Positions 33,541 to 45,584 of a stretch of 64,000 nucleotides of DNA are shown piece by piece. The notes below the pieces were generated by a model. The model worked only from the letters and a program-made list of their open reading frames with translations. It searched no databases and was not told where the DNA came from. The translations under genes were made by a program, and so were the position numbers. The stretch comes from Hygrocybe punicea (taxonomy: Eukaryota > Basidiomycota > Agaricomycetes > Agaricales > Hygrophoraceae), in assembly GCA_963556145.1 (NCBI GenBank), contig OY744462.1:5518001-5582000 (forward strand), written 5' to 3'. Within the stretch, counting starts at the first letter, position 1. The number at the start of each line of letters is the position of its first letter.

Positions 33541-34632
33541 GTGCATATATGCACTGTAGGGCTTTTCACAGCCCTGCTCACTCGTTTTTTCTCGAGTCTT
33601 TGCCTCGCCATATTTCCGGCTGTCGCTCCCTTGCTCCGAGCCTATTCCGAGCCTTCACTCACTCTTTGCTGTTACTCAGCACACCCAGGTGAATTTATGT
33701 TGCCTGGCGCGTCTCTGGGTTTCCATATGCTTGCCTCTACGAACACGCAGCTGGACCCAAACAATATTCTCTTTCCTCCCAGTATTATCAAGATTTTGGA
33801 ACAAGGCTGGCATAAGCATATTCCTTTGCACCTTCTCTCAAATTTGCAGTGCCGTATGGCTCTTTATTGCCCTTCCACTAGCGATACTCTCATCGTCATG
33901 GAAGGTGGCCATCTTCAAATCCAACAATCCGCTTTAGACGCGGCAGGGGAGCTGGAGATTTCTGTGCCAGATTTCTGGGAGGCTTGGCCTCGCCTTTGTG
34001 ACTTAATAGAGCAATACCTCAACTCTCCCCAGAAACGTCAGATTGCGGACGCCTTTCATTCTCACTTTCGTTTTATAACTAGCCGTCATGATTTCATGGA
34101 TCTCTTCCGCCTATACGTTCTATACGACTCTCGTATTTGGCAGGCTTTCGTTCAACGATCCAATGCCTTTTCGCCGGCCACGTTCCACTCTCATCTTTGG
34201 CTCCAGATCATCGATAACGATCGTTTGCACCAACTCACTGTCATGCATGGTACGATGGACAGTATCCGCTCTGCCCCCTTTCGTTCGCAACCACCTGGTG
34301 CTTCCAAGGGCACGCCAGCCGGTCAATCTCGTGCCCAAAATCGTGCCGTCTCCAAGCGCACGTCTTCAGCTCCTGCAAAACCGTCCAACACTCCCACATT
34401 GTGCTTTGTCTGTCTCTCAGGCACACACAGCGGCCGTAAATGCCCTGAGTCGGGTAATGGCTTTCTCACAAAAGGGGATGACGGTTACTGGAAAGCCCCA
34501 GATGACGTCCATGTCTGCTTCCATTTCAACGGCCGTGCCAGCTGTACTTTCGCTGACACCTGTCTCTACTCTCATGTCTGTTCCTTCTGCGGGTCTAGTT
34601 CACACAATGCCCAATTCCACCCTCAGGTCTGA
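33541..34632 (+). pseudogene. Gag-like protein of the YR retrotransposon
   Basis: This open frame has a helical N-terminal half and a basic Ser/Pro-rich linker. A CCHC zinc knuckle follows (CFVCLSGTHSGRKC, C-x2-C-x4-H-x4-C). A second Cys/His cluster (CFHFNGRASCTF to HVC) resembles CCCH fingers. Translation probably begins later than the first in-frame Met, for example near MLASTNTQLD. The frame is intact, but the element it belongs to is decayed. The RT frame begins at an ATG at 34607, overlapping its last codons. Confidence 0.75.
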
Positions 34633-36351
34633 ATTGTTTCCTATTGTCACTCCCCTGAAAGTGGATAAATGGCACAAGTTTCTCTCGGCTGCTGGTGTAC
34701 TAGATATTTTTTCTGATGTCCCTGAATGGTTGCGCTCCGGTTTCCATATTGGCGTTTCTTCTTCAATTTCTGAAGTTTTTTCCCCCTCTAACCATAAATC
34801 TGCATTGGATAATCCTTCCATTATCGATGATTACATTGCCAACAAGATCAAAGAAGGGAGATATTCTCGTGGATACTCCCCTGGCGAATTTCTGGCCCTT
34901 TTTGGCCCCTACTGCACTTCTCCCCTCGGCTTGTGTTTCAATAAACCGCTTAAACCTCACCTCATCCAAGACCATTCTTTTCCTCGAAACGACACCTCAA
35001 TGTTGTCTGTCAACTCAGAAATCGATTCCTCTGCATTTTCTTGTGATTGGGGAACTTTTATCGACTGTTTTACTCGTGTTCTGAATGCTCCACCAGGTAC
35101 CAATTCGGACATGCTGATTTATTATTCCTTTATTGATGATTTTACTCGCGATCTGGTGTCTGGCCAGGTACCAAGGTCGCCGTTTTCGATGTCGACTCAG
35201 CCCACCGTCGCATGCCAGTCGTGCCTGAAGACCACCTTCATGTGTGTGTCGTGTGGAAAGGATGTGTGCATATGGATCATTGTTGCTGCTTCGGCTGTAT
35301 GAGTTCATCAGGGATTTTCGACCGCGCTGCTGATGCAATCGTACGCATTTATATTTTCAAATTGGTCGACGATATTCTCAAATGGGCTGACGACTTCACG
35401 TTCTGGCGTTTTCCTATCAAGCCCGCAATCGACGGCGTCTGGTCGTATTCTTACGACGAATCCCTGGTCTGGGATGTGGCTGCGGACTTGGGTTGGCCCT
35501 GGTCTACAAAACCGGGCAAGTGTATCCCTTTCGCGTCTTCCTTCAACTACATTTGGTTTCATTGAAACCTCGTCTCAAAATCCATCTCCCTTCCAGATTC
35601 AAAACGTACAAATTTTCTTTCAAAGCTCGTCGGCTGGGTTCCCAGCGCGTCCGTCACTCGCAAAGAGTGTGAATCTGTCATCGGCTCTCTGAATCATTGC
35701 TCAGTCGTGATCCTCACAAGTCGTTCCCACCTCCCTTCGCTCTATCATTTTCTGGCGGCATTCGCCTCTCGCCCGTTGTGTTTTTCTAAACTCCACATTC
35801 CCTCAACTACCCTCGCCAACATCTCTTGGTGGTGCGAGCAACTATCCCTCCCGTGGTGTGGTATGAACATCTCCGCTTGTCCACCTTTGTCACCTTCTAC
35901 CATCTTTGTTGACGCTTCGTCGTCATGGGGCATCGGGCTTGTGTGGGACGGCTGTTGGTTAGCATGGCCCCTTGTGCCTGGTTGGCATTCTGATGGCAGA
36001 GATATTGGCTGGGCCAAGATGGTGGCAGTTTTTCTGGCCCTGCTCACAATCATAAATCACAGCACTCATTCTGTCTCCTTCTCTCTTCGTTCTGATAACG
36101 CAGGCGTTGTGGGTGCCTTCGGTGCTGGCCTTTCATGTAACCACCATCAAAACTCGCTCCTCCATCGCATCCTTCTACTATATCACGAATTTGACATCTG
36201 GTTTGCTATTACGTGGGTCCGCTCTGAAGACAATCTGGCAGATGGTGCTTCGAGGGGTCTTTTCCCTTCATGGTCTAATGTTTTACCTCATCCACCTCGT
36301 ATCCCATTTTTCTTACGTTGTTTCGTGGACCCTGCAGTTTCACCCCCTTGA
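34607..36351 (+). pseudogene. reverse transcriptase-RNase H of the YR retrotransposon
   Basis: The RT shows PLKPHLIQDHSFPRN, SVNSEIDSSAFSCDWGTF, AVFDVDSAHRRMPVVPED, SSSGIFDRAADA, and the DD-containing active-site block KWADDFTFWR. A 71-nt GT-AG segment (35097-35167) interrupts PPG/TKV and must be spliced or is an insertion. After about 35560 the frame shifts, at least once near 35620. The RNase H domain then runs on with FVDASSSWGIGL, LRSDNAGVVGAFGAG and SEDNLADGASRG. In the second RNase H motif the expected Glu positions read WAKMVAVFLAL. Several lesions make it non-functional. Confidence 0.82.
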
Positions 36352-36464
36352 TGTTGTTTGTTTTTGCATCCCAGTTCCTGTCATGTTTTTAGCTCCCGCT
36401 CGGCGCTTGTTCCTGTAAGCTTGCGCGTGTATACTACCAATGTGTTATGTAAAAAAAATGAGAT

Positions 36465-37973
36465 TTGTTTCTCTGTTTCTGGCTGTGGGCGTCTTTCTCC
36501 TTGTGCCCTTCATGGTGTCTGATGCAACTCTCATTCACATGGCTGCCCATTTCTGATTTCGTGACATCTAATTCAGCGCCATCTCTTATTCCCCCATCTC
36601 TTGCTTCGTTTTTGCCGTCAATAGACCATACTCTCACACACGCGTGGGCCGCATCTACTCATAAAAACTACAATGGTGGTGTCTCAAGGTTCATGGATTT
36701 CTGCAAGGCAAACTCAATCCCTGCGTCGGAATGTCTTCCAGCGTCTGAGCTCCTCCTGTGCTCCTTCGCTGCCTCTGCTGCTGGTACGCGCGGTGGTTCT
36801 TCTGTTCGTAACGATCTTTCCGGCATCTGTGCGTGGCATATCGTGAATGATCTCCCATACCACGGCAGCACACGTCTCTCCTATGTTGTCTGGGGTGTCG
36901 AGAATCTCGCTCCTGCTTCATTGAAATGCCAGCTGCGCCTGCCAGTCACCTATGACATGCTTGCGGCTTTGCATCACTACCTTTCTCCCTCCGATCCTTT
37001 CAATGCTTGCGTCCTCACAGCTGCTTCATGTGCCTTTTGGGGCCAATGCTGTCTAGGCGATCTCCTCCTGCAATCGGACCACTCACATAACCCAAACCTC
37101 TTCCCATCAGTCTCGGATCTCTTCCCGCCAGCGTCTGCAAGAGGTTCTCGCAAACTCCATCTCCCTTGGGATAAGGTGAAGCACACGAAAGGTGCATATA
37201 TCGTGATTTGCCGCCAATTTTGGCCAACAGATCCTATCGCTGCCCTTGAGTTGCACCTCGCGACGAATGAAATCCCAGCAAATTTTCCTCTTTTCGCGTA
37301 TACAGTAATCAATGGCTCCTTGAAACACTACCACTCCATGAAACACCTTCATATCATTTGTTCCACACATTCCCTAAGGCCAAATATAATGCTTGTCAGT
37401 CCTGTACATCCAATGAATATGTTTAGATATTTGTGTCCATGTAAATGCACCAATAAAATTAGAAAATTCTTTTTTGAGTAGGAGAGAATATCATGACCAC
37501 TCCTTGAAACACCAGTATTTTGATCATAAAATAATCAAATCTGAATGGTTTTCTTTGAAAATTGGTATCTGTAGTCTCTAAATACAACTAAATATTTCTA
37601 TCTATTCAGAATTTTGTTCAATGGATGCACTTGCCCAGAAAATTTGATTTCAAGTCAAGTGTTTCAAGGAGCCATTGATTACTGTAATACTTCTTCAGGG
37701 CACCTCGCCCTTTGTGTGCGAAAATTTCTCACCTGCTGTAACAGCGTTTGGACATGCCTCGGTTACCCGATCTTTTTGGGTCACAGCTTTCGCATTGGCG
37801 GGACAACAGAACTTCTTCTTCATGGCGTCCTGACGGATATCATAAAGATGCTGGGCTGCTGGTCCTCCGACGCTTTCTTGCACTACTGGAGAGATCTTGA
37901 ATCCATTGCCCCTCTCTATGCCGAACTCCTGCCACCTCCCTCCTCATTCACAAAATCCCGCACTCGTCGTTGA
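36465..37973 (+). pseudogene. tyrosine recombinase of the YR retrotransposon, split by a MITE
   Basis: The N-terminal SAM-like part begins near LPSIDHTLTHAWAASTHK. The catalytic part has FWGQCCLGDLLL, where related enzymes have Arg before LG, so the first catalytic Arg appears replaced by Cys. HSFRIGGTTELLLHG provides the His-x-x-Arg motif, and GCWSSDAFLHYWRDLE the final Tyr. At 37303-37684 a 382-bp MITE interrupts the frame. Removing it with one TA copy joins PLFAY to NTSSGHLALC in frame. The product would have integrated the circular cDNA. Confidence 0.85.
37303..37684. mobile_element. 382-bp MITE with TA target duplication
   Basis: The ends are inverted copies of a 26-bp repeat starting CAGTAATCAATGGCTCC. 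TA lies on each side (37301-37302 and 37685-37686). TA duplication and small size suggest a Tc1/mariner-type MITE. The interior is AT-rich with no coding frame. Confidence 0.85.
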
Positions 37974-38668
37974 TTCTTTATGCCACCCTTTCCTTCCTAG
38001 CTTGATTTGTCTCTTTCTCTTGCCTTGTTGTCTTATTAGTTTCTGAGGTTTTTGGTTTTTGGGTTTGCCGTTCAGGCTCGCCTTTCGTCAGCTCTCCCTT
38101 GTCGCCCTTTCTTTTGGGCTGATCATCTCCACCTGCACATCACACCCAAATCGTCAGTTGTGTTCTTGTAGATTTAGCCCTCCTTTTATCTCATGCTAGC
38201 TACATTTCCCCGACTTCCGAATTCTCCCAAAAACCTATGACAAGAGTCTGTCACATCACTATCTCCCAGCCAAGAAAACATGAGTGGCTATTAGCAGAGG
38301 GCGTGGACTGTTTGGCAGATTGCGTGTCCAAGAGTACACGTGGATTTGCTGCAGGACTACGATTGTACGAGGAATAACTCCATGGCGAGGCTTGCGAGGT
38401 AGCTCCGCCCAGATCAGAGGACTGGTTGGATGTAGATACCTGGTCTATTCGACTGATATGTGATACGCCGTCTGCGCTATGTGATGGATGCCCTACGGAG
38501 GACTGACTTTATAGCTTAGCTAAGTTAGCTAGTGCTATTTTGGCTGAAATCTTATCAAAAAAAGGGGAATATCAGAACCAAATACAATAATGAAAACCCA
38601 TTGTTTTATCATGTTGCTACAAGCTCTGGCTTGGGAGGAATCACTTTGCAAATGATGTGATTTTATGG
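37974..38668. other. about 700 bp without a supported gene
   Basis: The first 150-200 bp is T- and C-rich and may be the 3' tail of the YR retrotransposon. The rest shows no coding frame, terminal repeat or RNA structure that I can recognise. Confidence 0.4.
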
Positions 38669-39379
38669 CGCTTTTCAAAACTAATGACATTTCAAAAAAC
38701 AAATTTGTTAAGTTTGGGGACCTAAGCAAATATTGTAACTCATGAAATACTGCACAGATTTACATGATTGTAGGATGAAGTTTCATCCAAATTTCAAGCT
38801 AGCCACTCCTGTATTTAAATTTAGGAAATATTCAGATTATTGATAGTTACAGGTGCATTTCTGCATTTCAGTGACTAATACTTGTATAATGAATAACTTT
38901 ACAAGGAATGCTCAGATTTACAAGATTGTAGGGAGAAAACCATTCCATTTTTGAAGGGCTAGAAGCTCACATACCGGGATTTTGTATACTTTTGGGCATT
39001 GAGACCATATTTATCCCAACAAGGCACATACTTATTACCTGAGCAAAACCTCAAATTAAGCAAAATGCCAGTATGTGAGCTTCTAGCCCTTCAAAAATGG
39101 AATGGTTTTCTCCCTACAATCTTGTAAATCTGAGCATTCCTTGTAAAGTTATTCATTGTACAAGTATTAGTCACTGAAATGCAGAAATGCACCTGTAACT
39201 ATCAATAATCTGAATATTTCCTAAATTTAAATACAGGAGTGGCTAGCCCTTGAAATTTGGATGAAACTTCATCCTACAATCATGTAAATCTGTGCAGTAT
39301 TTCATGAGTTACAATATTTGCTTAGGTCCCCAAACTTAACAAATTTGTTTTTTGAAATGTCATTAGTTTTGAAAAGCGC
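38669..39379. mobile_element. second fold-back (long inverted repeat) element
   Basis: Arms 38669-38973 and about 39074-39379 are inverted copies of about 305 bp separated by a ~100-bp loop. The outer ends are GCGCTTTTCAAAACTAATG and its complement. The arms are AT-rich and match with few differences. No target duplication is clear and there is no coding capacity. It is unrelated to the palindrome at 30.6-31.4 kb. Confidence 0.85.
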
Positions 39380-39733
39380 AATAAGACTTTCCAAAACAAG
39401 CCAACTTTTCAAAACAAGCCAATATCTTGTGACCAAAAAGGAAATTTAATCAGTGCAGTTATTTTGTACTTCCTTCAGGTAGGATGGTATTTCAAGGTGC
39501 TGTAAGGTGCAGATAGGTTTATTTAGGCTTAAGGTAGAGCTGCATTATGGATAGCTGGCATGAATGACAAAACCATATTTCTTGTTTCTCAGCCACAATG
39601 GCACGGCACTGACCGAGCCTTTGTAAGCGCCTCAAAAAAAAAAAACAAAGTGGCGCGGACATTAGTTTCCGAAATCGCTGTAAGCAGAACAGTCACACCG
39701 CCTTGAGAATATATTTCTCGACTAAAGCCCATT
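39380..39733. other. short non-coding stretch
   Basis: An 11-bp word TTCAAAACAAG-like pair sits near 39395-39420. Otherwise I see only the presumed 3' flank of the minus-strand gene that ends at 39734. Confidence 0.4.
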
Positions 39734-42700
39734 TTAACGACCAAATTGACGTGCAGAACGGTAATGGGACGGTATTTCTTCAGCCACATCAAAAACAACT
39801 CCCGGACGACGACGTCTTGCTGTTCCGCGGCCCTTCAGCTCAGCTTCTTCTTTATTCCTCCACTCCCGAGTAGCCATAAGTGGATCCCGTACAGGCGGCA
39901 ATGTCGTTGTTTGGCCATGTATAGATGCTGTGGGTGAACCCACTACTGTATTTGCCTGGGATGACGTTAGAACGCTGCTGACAAAAAAAATCGACACTCA
40001 CAGCAGTCCCATCTACTGCCTCAAGGGACGCCGTCGACATTGTGCGATGTCTATTTGACGTCAATAGGCGGAAAGGAGTAAAAACCGCTGTGCTAGGGCT
40101 TCCACGGCCCGAGGACGCAGGAACAGTCACCGTAATTGCAAGTGCGTTTGATGCGAAAGCCTTGGCTTTAGTTGTTTGTGGAGGCACGTCATGGGGTATG
40201 AAGCCTGAGTGGACCTTCGTGGAGGAGCGTGAATTTGAACGCAGTTCGTCTCTATGAGAAACTTTGGCTACCGGCGGTGTTTCGGATGGTCCGGATTCGG
40301 GAGCTTTTGCTCTAAAGATGTCAATAATATCGGTGTTCTTGCTGGATTCCTGAGGTGGCTGCGATGGCAACGCATTCGAGGCGGTATAAGGTGGTATCGA
40401 CCTTGCCAACGATGAGGGAGTCATGAGGAGAATATCTGACTCTGCCGATGCACTCCGTGCTAGCTGTGGTTGTTTCGTAACGGTTCGCGTCAGCGATACC
40501 GGAACACGAGTGGCCGTCGAGGTGGTTTGCGAGTCACATAAAAGATAAGGATTTGACGCTGCATGTGGGGGCGCTTGAGGGCGTTGCACATTCGATTGAG
40601 TGCGAACAGTGCCTGTCTGTGACAGGTGGAAAGGAGTAGGAGGGGCAATAGAAGATACATTGTGCTGAGTTTGTAAACTTGTTAGCGATGAAGCGTGGTT
40701 GTATATGGATGGTCCGGAGCGATGTGGATTTGGCTGCGACGCATTTGAATAGCCTGCAACCTCGCGGGAGCGTGAGAAGTAATCTTGTGGATTTTGGGGA
40801 ATGGTTCCTGTAGATGGAATGGGTAATGTTGATGATGGGCGCTGGATGGGCACTGGGCGGTTGCCGTTGGAGCTCTCATGTGACTGGGAGCACGAGGATT
40901 GTGGAAAAGTTGCCGAGGACGACGGAAGTTGCGGAGAATATTGTGCAGAAATCGTAGATGATCGTGTCCGGGCATAAGGTTGGTTGGGATCGACGAATTT
41001 GCCGTGCACAGTCGAAACGTCTGGGTAGGTCGGGGAGCGGTATAAGCTTGCATGCAAGGTTGACGTCGATGAAGAAGTGTGAGAAAAAAGTTGGATTTCG
41101 TGGGCGTGTGATGGGGTGTGTGTGTGGAAACTAGCAGGGCTGGTACCGTGAATTAACTTTTCATAATTAAGAGTAGGCTGGGATGTAGATCCTGGAGAAG
41201 GAACCATAACCTGCGTCGATGCAGAAGTCGGTGAGTATGACTGGGAAGGAGTGGCTTGAGTAATTGTTGCTGGAGATGATAGAGGGAAATGAGATAGGTC
41301 AGGAGGTGTGAATTCTGATTGTACAATAGCCGAAGGTAAATGAAAAGCAATAACGGGAGTACGTTGCGACGTGGGTAGTAGGGGAGACGACGAGTGTGGT
41401 GAAGACATCGGTTCCAAGCCGGATCCTTGAACCACGCCAACAGAACTGGAAGTACCGGAGGGAAGGTTGAGTTGCTTAGAGGGACCTTGTGGTTTTACTG
41501 TATAAAATGTCTTCTCTTCCAAATGCTCATTGGCTTGCACATCATTGCGTTCAGGATGGCGAGCAGGATGTCGTAGGAATTGAGCCCGAACCGGTGACGT
41601 GACCCTCGGTGGGAGTGGTCCCTGCGTTTCCTGGATTGTTGTTGATAACGGAATGGGCAATGGCGGAATATCAACCAACGTCATTGAAAGGGTTTCGGAT
41701 GGCTTGGCAAGATTCCGTGGTGAATTTAACGGCAAAGTAACGGTGGAGATTTGAGGCTGCATGTCATTATCCATAACAGAATCCTGCATTGAAGCAGTTG
41801 AGGCCAACTGGTTGGTGTGGCCGACAATAGGCTGAGAAACATTCGCAGGCGAAAGACTTCCGGGTGGCTTAGTATGATCGTTCGCAGTCCCTGGTGTTTG
41901 AAGGGGCGGGATAAAAGATGGAGATGTAATAGCTTTCTCGAAGCGATCTCGCAATGCCGGGGTACCAATCACGGATGTCGGTACCTTCTGTACCACAGGC
42001 TTGTCGATCCGGGTTATAACACAATTAACAAAATCTTTATTCGATGCGTCTGTCGAGATCGGCTGCATTGGTAAACTTACACTCTGAGGAGAGTGCGCAG
42101 GAGACGCTGAAAACAGTTCAGAGAGCTTAATTGGGACGGAGGGCTTCGGCTTGGAGGGGATGTCGATCTGCCCACTTGTCGCTGAAGGTTCATGTTTCGT
42201 GCTTGTCATGACCCAAGTTAACTTGGCAGGAAATGTTGGTTGAGTTAAAAGAAAGGAAAATAACTGAAAGACATGCACCTCGCCTGCTTTGATTTGATTA
42301 TGCGTCACCTTTGGCCAAGTCTGCGACGAAGTCTCAAGCCCAACACTCCTTCCAACTTGAACTGGTTTGCCATCCCTGGCTATCGACAAGATCTTCCCAG
42401 ACAAGCCAGCCCCGGAGGTAAATTTATTGGTCTGCGAAAGTCCATCAGAGAGTTGAGACTGATCGTGCATGGCGCTCAACGTAATTTGGGACGAGGAATT
42501 GATAGCACTTTTCTCGAATGACTCTCCCTTCAATTCGCCAATCGCAGATGATACTTCCACTGCCTGATCCACATTCAGGTCTGGCACCATCAATGCAGTC
42601 GGAAAGTGCCCTCGGGAAATTTTCGATCGATCCTTCATGATCTTCGGTGCGGTTTGTGAAGGGGACACTAAATCTTGCGGAACGTGGGCGCAAAGTCGCT

Positions 42701-45584
42701 TTGAACTAACATCGCCCACGAGGACGTCCGATTCAGCTGCATTGACAGGGAGACATGGCTCTGATCGTTCAACTTGATTTTTCTGAAAAGTTGTGGTAGC
42801 GGTAACCTCTGCTTGTGTCTGGTTTGGATGAATATGATGTGCTCCTTTATCTGGCAGGGAATCCATTGGTGCTGGTGTCGAGAGGACACCACTGGGCTGA
42901 TCATGGGGCTGATGCTTGAGAATAGATATTGAAGTAGGTCGCGCTGGCACTGTATCTGAAGAATATTCTTGATCTTCCATTGGAAATTGTACAAGTTGCA
43001 TACCCTGTTGGTCTGATTGATGAGACACAATCTTCACAAAAGGGGTCACGGAGTGCGGCTTTAAAATGCATCCGGCACTAGTTGAGTATTCCGGAGAAAG
43101 TGTCCCATTCAGCTGGATCGGTGACGGCGCTGTGCCGGCCAATGGTGCAACGCAAGGTAAAGAAGGGAAAACAACGGGCAAGCCGTCCTTGGTTGGAACC
43201 TGCACAGTAGTCGACGATGTCACATGTAAGTCTGGCAATAAAAGTGCTCCAGTAATTTCCTTCGTAGCATCCGATGACATTTGACTGGTGATGTTGCTGG
43301 AAATGGTTTGAAGAGTTACTGAGGGATGAGGGGATGGATGATGCGGTTTTGTGCTATTTAACGGTACTTGAGATGAAGACATCGGAATATCAGGATGAAC
43401 TTCATCGTGACCGAGTTGGTTCTTGTACGACGCTGAACGAGCAGGGGGCTGCTGGGCAACTGCGACAGTCATTGATGAAACAAGACCTGACGATGAACCT
43501 CGGGTATCACGTTGAGGACTGGAGGAACTGAATTCGTTCAGGTTGGCATAGTGAGACGTCGACCGTGACGGAGGTAGCGCTGATGGGCTGATTACTTCAG
43601 TATGTATGAAGGTCGACATATGTTGTGAAGGGGCCCGGAGATGTGCAACATCTACTTGAGGTATTGTGGAGGCCCTCTTGGTGGATTGTTGAGCATTATA
43701 GTGCGATGGGAGTGATCCTGTCGGTCTGGTTTCATCAGAAATTTCTTGCACAGATTGAATCGATGGATGAGGGAAAGTCGAAGGGTATGAGGTGGGCTCC
43801 AGCTTTGACAAAACTGAGGACTTGAGAAGAAGAATATCAGAAGACTGAGGCTCTGAAGGGCCTCCTCCGGTGCAAATACTAACAGATTGTGGGATTTCGC
43901 CTGTCTGTATGGGTGTCTCCACGGAAATCACTGGGAAGGGCGTTGCCGAGGGTGGGATCGCCAGCGGGATATCTGGCCTGTAATCTGGTACCTTTTCACG
44001 CATTCGACTCCTGGACTAATTTAAACGATACTCGAATCATATCTCGATGGACCGATTCAAAGGGGTTTGCTTACCTCCCTACCCGATTTTACTCCAGTAA
44101 TCCGAGAACTGCCCACATCTCTTGAACTTCCATTGTGATTTTGCGGTTGTCTGGCCATTGCTGTTATGCTTTCCGGTATTTGGACAGGATGTTCTACGTG
44201 ATGCGCACGCAAATTAATGGCATGATTGGTTGTACGATGACGCTGCTTTGCGTTATTACAGATGACGCGAATGAATTCATAGGCTTACAAGCTCTCTACG
44301 TTTGGTTCGCTCCGCGTCGCTTCCTGACAACGCAGATGTGGGCAATTCAGCAGGAAGCGAAGAAGTCCTGTCGTGATGGGCTCGGTAGGCTTTTGTTTCC
44401 TTCCCGGGCAGATAGACAGGTATTACGCGCGGGGTGGGATGGGGCATATGGGCGTGTGACCGAACAGTTTCTGGTGGGTGTGGTGGCGGTACGGTTTGAG
44501 CAAGAACAGTAAGATTTGAAGTACCAGGGGGAATCTTGGTCGTAGAAGTTTCAGGTTGTGAGCGCTCCAGATGTTGTCGCCGATCCTGATGTAGCCATCT
44601 TTATATCATTGTTTGAAAAGCTCAGCGGAATCAACCCACTGCTGAAGTAGACTGAGTACCTTCTTCTGTACGATGGCGCCGGTGCCTAGAAGATGCCACA
44701 GCGCGTCGCCGTCTGCCACTGTCAGAGCTATCAAGGTCCTCGATTCTAGGGAAGTCTCTGGATAAAGTTGTCGCCCTCAATGTACGCTCGTTCTCTCGGT
44801 GCTCACGATCACGATCAGCGTACTTCTCTTTCTCTTTAGTCCTCTCGTCCTGCCTAATCTTGTCTTTTTCCCGTTGCCTGTTTTCCGCCCTCATCCTTTC
44901 CTTCTCGTTGCGCTTCTCCGGTCTACCGGCATCTCTCTCTCGATATCTCTCTCGATCTTTTTCTTTCTCCGTATGTCTCCTGGAAGAAGACAGATCTTGC
45001 TCTAGGACATTCCACGCTGTCGGTGTTGGTGTCCCAGTGCCACTTCGAGAGCGCAGATGACGCGGAGCCTTTGTAGTGTCTTCAGGACCGGAAACTTGCT
45101 CGTAGGAAGATTTGGGACTCGGGGCAGCAGGAGGATGTTTGTGGAGATGGGTACGTAGGCCAGAGGTCTCTGGTACGTCCGATTTCCATGGTTGCGGCTG
45201 CCAATGCAAGCTCGGGTGTGATTGCGACTGGGGTTGTGGAACTGGTGAAAGTTGTACGGTTGGATTCGTTTGGCGTAGCATGGTATTCCGCGAAGAAGGA
45301 CGGATGGTAGGAATGGAAGCCTTACTTGTTGATGACGCTGGAGTGTGGTAGTAAGAAGAACTTGAACCAACACCAAGCCCACCCGCCTTAGAACTTCGAA
45401 TACGATGTTTCCCTTCTCCGTCACGCCGCATGCTGTACCGTTCGTCGGCACTTTCGAGCTGGCCACTAGTCGTCTTGTTACGACGGCGATCAAAGTCAGC
45501 TTGTGGATGTGGAAGCCATGCTTTGAGGGGCTCTTTGGAGAGGGGAGCTGAATCCTTGTTGACTTCGTAGCGACGTTGATTCAT
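39734..45584 (-). CDS. very large intrinsically disordered protein, unknown function
   Basis: Five exons (45584-44640, 44585-44289, 44245-44075, 44015-40002, 39955-39734) join through 43-59 nt introns, all in phase 0, giving about 1,880 codons. A further in-frame intron-like segment may be removed at about 42224-42280. The protein is Ser/Pro/Thr/Gln-rich almost throughout. The N-terminal exon has a highly charged Arg/Glu/Lys/Asp block (about residues 200-270) that may form a single alpha-helix, followed by an Arg-rich SSDSGRRRR tail. The last exon ends in a compact basic/acidic segment (ATREWRNKEEAELKGRG, PGVVFDVAEEIPSHY). I recognise no domain. A nuclear scaffold or regulatory protein is possible but unproven. 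The ATG at 45584 starts a good frame. Confidence 0.78.

Larger units (their letters stand above)
33440..37973 (+). mobile_element. decayed tyrosine-recombinase retrotransposon (DIRS/Ngaro-like)
   Basis: Three modules follow in order: a Gag-like protein, reverse transcriptase with RNase H, and a tyrosine recombinase. That order and the absence of a DDE integrase define the DIRS order. I could not find the split direct repeats that would fix the ends, so the boundaries are approximate. The copy is dead: at least one frameshift in RT/RNase H, altered catalytic residues and a MITE in the recombinase. Confidence 0.85.
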
